Both the position numbers and the translations under genes were made by a program. Under the pieces are notes generated by a model. It was given only the letters and a program-made list of their open reading frames with translations. It was not told the origin of the DNA and ran no database searches. This document shows, one piece after another, positions 61,474 to 64,000 of a stretch of DNA of 64,000 bases. The stretch comes from G942493375 sp942493375 (GTDB taxonomy: Bacteria; Armatimonadota; UBA5829): contig OW818698.1 of NCBI GenBank assembly GCA_942493375.1, positions 5,890,001 to 5,954,000 of the forward strand, in the 5' to 3' direction. Position 1 is the stretch's first letter. Every line of letters starts with the position of its first letter.

Positions 61474-62043
61474 CTATCTAGCAAATAGCCGAAAATGCAC
61501 AGCTGCTATTATGGACGCATCTGCTGCGATGTGGGTTAGGATTGGTAGAGTTAGATTGCCGGTCAGACGGCGCATTTTCCTCCACAGCCATCCACCAAAT
61601 GCACACGCAGCCAGTACCGGGATTGCCCAGTAGGCTTGCGTGAACCAGATAACTACCAACGCATGATATCCTCCGAAGAAGAGGTCGTCTGAGTGAAGTC
61701 TTGTTGTCTCAGGCGCCAGGTAACCTCTCCAGAAAAACTCCTCTATTACTGAGTTCACCAGGCAGAAATACACAGCAAAGTATGGCCAGTTGGTGGAATT
61801 CAGGCCCATTGCAGCAAGTTTGCCGGCGATCTGGGTTGGGGCTGCGAAGTAGGGCATTACGAGGTAGAATATAGCTCCACCGGAAGCAAAGACAAAGGCA
61901 GTCAGATAATACCAGGGAGGTGTTCTTTTTTTCTCGACAGCTGATATTTTTGGTTTTTTGAATGCCAGCATAGTGGTGACCATACCTACGTGGTAGAGGA
62001 AAATTGCTGACCAGGCATTTTGAATCAACAAAAATCCCACCAA
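61474..62043 (-). CDS. CPBP family intramembrane glutamic protease
   Basis: At least 189 residues with about six membrane helices. The CPBP/Abi motif 1 is NSVIEEFFWRGYL (Glu101, Glu102, Arg106), with His127 in GGYHAL and His171 in LTHIAAD. These intramembrane proteases handle prenylated proteins, bacteriocin immunity or unknown substrates. The start is unclear: TTG at 62043 or GTG at 62040. The frame stays open for about 20 more codons upstream, ending at a stop, with no ATG. A weak or non-standard start is likely. Confidence 0.75.
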   Translation of the reverse strand: MVGFLLIQNAWSAIFLYHVGMVTTMLAFKKPKISAVEKKRTPPWYYLTAFVFASGGAIFYLVMPYFAAPTQIAGKLAAMGLNSTNWPYFAVYFCLVNSVIEEFFWRGYLAPETTRLHSDDLFFGGYHALVVIWFTQAYWAIPVLAACAFGGWLWRKMRRLTGNLTLPILTHIAADASIIAAVHFRLFAR

Positions 62044-62369
62044 AACTGCTGCATACGGTATAATAGGGGCAAATCTGCGGACTTGTGTGTTTATGGCGGC
62101 CTCGCATTCTGATTAGTTATGCTAGAATAGCGCGCAGAGCAGTTAGGCGTCAAACATAGGATTGTTTTTTCTTTTGAATCGCGAAAAACGCGGACATGCG
62201 CGAAGTGCGCGAAAGCAGGGAACCGCGAAACACGCGAAAGCACGCGAAAACATCATTGCTAACTGATGATTGGGACGGAAAGCAGATCCTTCGTTCCTCA
62301 GGATGACATTGTTCGGGATGACGCAGTTCGGGATGGCGGAGATATAGGTAAATACTCGAAGTAGTAAGG
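62044..62369. repeat. spacer with CGCGAAA-type repeats and family A half copy
   Basis: 62178-62250 holds four or more imperfect ACGCGAAA/GCGCGAAA units. 62281-62307 is a half copy of family A (AGCAGATCCTTCG…CAGGATGAC). No gene is seen. Confidence 0.65.
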
Positions 62370-64000
62370 ATGAATATACAGATGGCATTTAATAGAGTTT
62401 TTGTGTTGGTGGTAGTTGTAGGATTGATGCTGGTGGGGCGGATGGCTTGGTCGGCGGTTTTGGTTAGTGGGGATGACAAGCAGGTTCGGGCTACTACTAT
62501 ATGTGCGGATTCTTCAGGGCAGAATATTGTGCTGTTCTGGGAGAGCAAGCAGTTTTCTTCCGGGAGTGAGCATTTGCGGTTTAACAGGTCGGCGAATGGC
62601 GGGCGACGCTGGAAGACTCAGCCTTTTGAGTTTCCTTTGAACAATAACTATGTGTATTTTTCTGATTATCTGCCTGAAACAGTATTTGATCAGAATGGTA
62701 CACTGCATGTTTTGTGGTCTCAAAGGAGCGATACTCAGTCTCCAAGCTATGTTCAGACAACCAATATGGGAGACACATGGTCTGCTAAATCCAATATCGG
62801 GAAATCGAATCTGCCACGGTATGAGGGGCTGGCTCTATGTGCAGCAAAAGACGCTTCGGGCTTGTGGGCGTTTTATGCTGATTATGACTGGCATTCTTAT
62901 GTATGCACATCAGCAGGTAGCGGTAAATCCTGGGCTGTGGTGGATGGACCGGCTGCGGGTGATCCTCTCAAAGGGTTCTGTTCATCGGCTGCAGCATATG
63001 GGGAGAGGCGTTATGTGCTGCGTATACGTGATGATAAGCCGGAGGTTTTGGCATATGATGGGGCTGCGTGGTCAATATTTGTAATTGATTCAACCTCCGG
63101 ACCGGTCAGTATGGCTGAGAACCATTCAATTGCAGTGGACTCCAAAGGCCGGGTGTATGTTGTATATGCAGAATCCGGAAAAGTCTGGTGCCTGCGTTCA
63201 GATGACCAGGGGAAGTCTTTCTCGAAAGTTGTTGTTGCAACTGGAGAGGGAGTCCAGGTTCCTGTGATTACGGTAACAGGCAAGGATTCTATAGCGGTTG
63301 CCTGGCAGCAGGGGAACCAAGTTCGGTATTCGGTATCTAGTGATGTTGCGAACTCATTCGCTGACAGTAAGATAATCGCCCGGAGTTCCTCTGCTCAGAC
63401 TGCACCGGATATTTGCAGTGTTGGGGAGTCGTTGTATTTCAGCTTCACTCAGGATGGTTCAGCCTGGTTTGCAGGTTATCCTGATGTGCCGGTGGTCTCA
63501 TCTACACGAGTGTCAGGTAAGAATCTGTTAAGTAATTCCAATTTTGATGCATTCCGCGGGCAGGCTCCTACTGGTTGGACTGTTGACTCCTGGAACCAGA
63601 AGTTCCTCAAAGAGCGGTATGGCAGAGGGAAACCGGGCAGGGGAGGAACGGGTTCGTGTCTGGAGATGAAAGAAGGTTCCGGAGCTTCCATTATTGAGTT
63701 CACCGGGCCGAAGACTGCTGTTGAAGCTGATACTACCTATGTGTTGAAAGGCTATTATGCTTCTACCTGCGAAAAGATGGAAGTTATTGGGACATGGCTG
63801 GACAGCAAGGGCAGGGAGATCAGTTCAACTACTCTTACTTTGCCTGAGACCCAGGAGCAATGGACTGAATTCTTCGACCAGATATCCTCTCCAATAGGCA
63901 GTGTGTCATTCCGCATTAATGTCCGCAAGAAATGGCAGACCGGTAGAGCAAGGTTTGATGATTTCAGCTTGAGGTTGGGCACGCTGCAGAACTTTGCCAA
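62370..64000 (+). CDS. secreted BNR/sialidase-like protein, 3' truncated by window edge
   Basis: The frame is open from ATG 62370 to the end (543 visible codons); a second ATG at 62382 sits 11 bases from AAGGA and may be the real start. A signal peptide (RVFVLVVVVGLMLVG) precedes a beta-propeller with sialidase-like blades: GQNIVLFWESKQF, SANGGRRWKTQPF, NMGDTWSAKSN, TSAGSGKSWAVVDG, SDDQGKSFSKVVVA (Asp-box-like). From about residue 375 there is a carbohydrate-binding-like domain (NLLSNSNFDAFRG, then TTYVLKGYYAST). Probably glycan binding or hydrolysis outside the cell. The end and any catalytic Glu/Tyr lie beyond the window. Confidence 0.72.
   Translation, partial: MNIQMAFNRVFVLVVVVGLMLVGRMAWSAVLVSGDDKQVRATTICADSSGQNIVLFWESKQFSSGSEHLRFNRSANGGRRWKTQPFEFPLNNNYVYFSDYLPETVFDQNGTLHVLWSQRSDTQSPSYVQTTNMGDTWSAKSNIGKSNLPRYEGLALCAAKDASGLWAFYADYDWHSYVCTSAGSGKSWAVVDGPAAGDPLKGFCSSAAAYGERRYVLRIRDDKPEVLAYDGAAWSIFVIDSTSGPVSMAENHSIAVDSKGRVYVVYAESGKVWCLRSDDQGKSFSKVVVATGEGVQVPVITVTGKDSIAVAWQQGNQVRYSVSSDVANSFADSKIIARSSSAQTAPDICSVGESLYFSFTQDGSAWFAGYPDVPVVSSTRVSGKNLLSNSNFDAFRGQAPTGWTVDSWNQKFLKERYGRGKPGRGGTGSCLEMKEGSGASIIEFTGPKTAVEADTTYVLKGYYASTCEKMEVIGTWLDSKGREISSTTLTLPETQEQWTEFFDQISSPIGSVSFRINVRKKWQTGRARFDDFSLRLGTLQNFA

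Overview
This window looks like a chromosomal segment of an aerobic or facultative, heterotrophic, environmental bacterium. The evidence is a complex I (nuo) operon, many secreted carbohydrate-active or surface proteins with signal peptides, a PEP-CTERM protein, FG-GAP/UnbV and DUF4838-like proteins, and dense families of palindromic intergenic repeats. This combination suggests Armatimonadota or a neighbouring phylum, with Planctomycetota or Verrucomicrobiota as alternatives. That assignment is inference; no rRNA is present to test it.

Layout. 1-8.0 kb: 3' part of nuoG, then nuoH-I-J-K-L-M-N on the + strand, closed by tRNA-Arg(CCG) on the other strand. 8.3-10.0 kb: a sensor-type [FeFe]-hydrogenase homologue and an adjacent 59-aa protein. 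10.2-15.2 kb: an apparently leaderless membrane EEP phosphoesterase, an FG-GAP/UnbV protein, a two-domain DUF4352-like protein and a PEP-CTERM protein. 15.4-19.9 kb: an M16 protease-mtnA-apt operon; mtnA and apt use the two products of methylthioadenosine phosphorolysis. 20.2-23.3 kb: a PAS/RsbW-type kinase and an acyl-CoA dehydrogenase. 23.6-28.7 kb: two convergent glycosidase-like proteins. 28.8-31.8 kb: a four-gene operon (carboxylate-amine ligase, phosphatidylserine decarboxylase-like protein, coiled-coil membrane protein, glycosyltransferase). 32.0-33.2 kb: a C45-type hydrolase.

33.2-36.0 kb is the most unusual part: an AT-rich accessory island bounded by two identical 34-bp direct repeats. 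It contains two copies of a roughly 206-bp module, a possible toxin-tail peptide and two orphan genes, followed by a DUF4826-like gene. 36.5-46.0 kb holds a giant secreted protein, tandem DUF4838 paralogues and a small membrane protein. 46.3-50.4 kb has a membrane protein, an SGNH hydrolase, and trpB2 overlapping an OGG1-type glycosylase. 50.5-53.9 kb is a probable dTMP-synthesis operon: dCMP deaminase, HAD phosphatase, ParB-like protein and an archaeal-type thymidylate synthase with extra domains. 54-58.4 kb has a glycyl radical enzyme without a visible activase, an FAD oxidoreductase and a STAS-like protein. 58.6-64 kb has a GH42-like protein, a CPBP protease and the 5' part of a sialidase/BNR-like secreted protein that runs off the window.

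Almost every intergenic space carries a different inverted repeat, usually with arms of 25-39 bp around a short loop. Two of these families show compensatory changes between copies.
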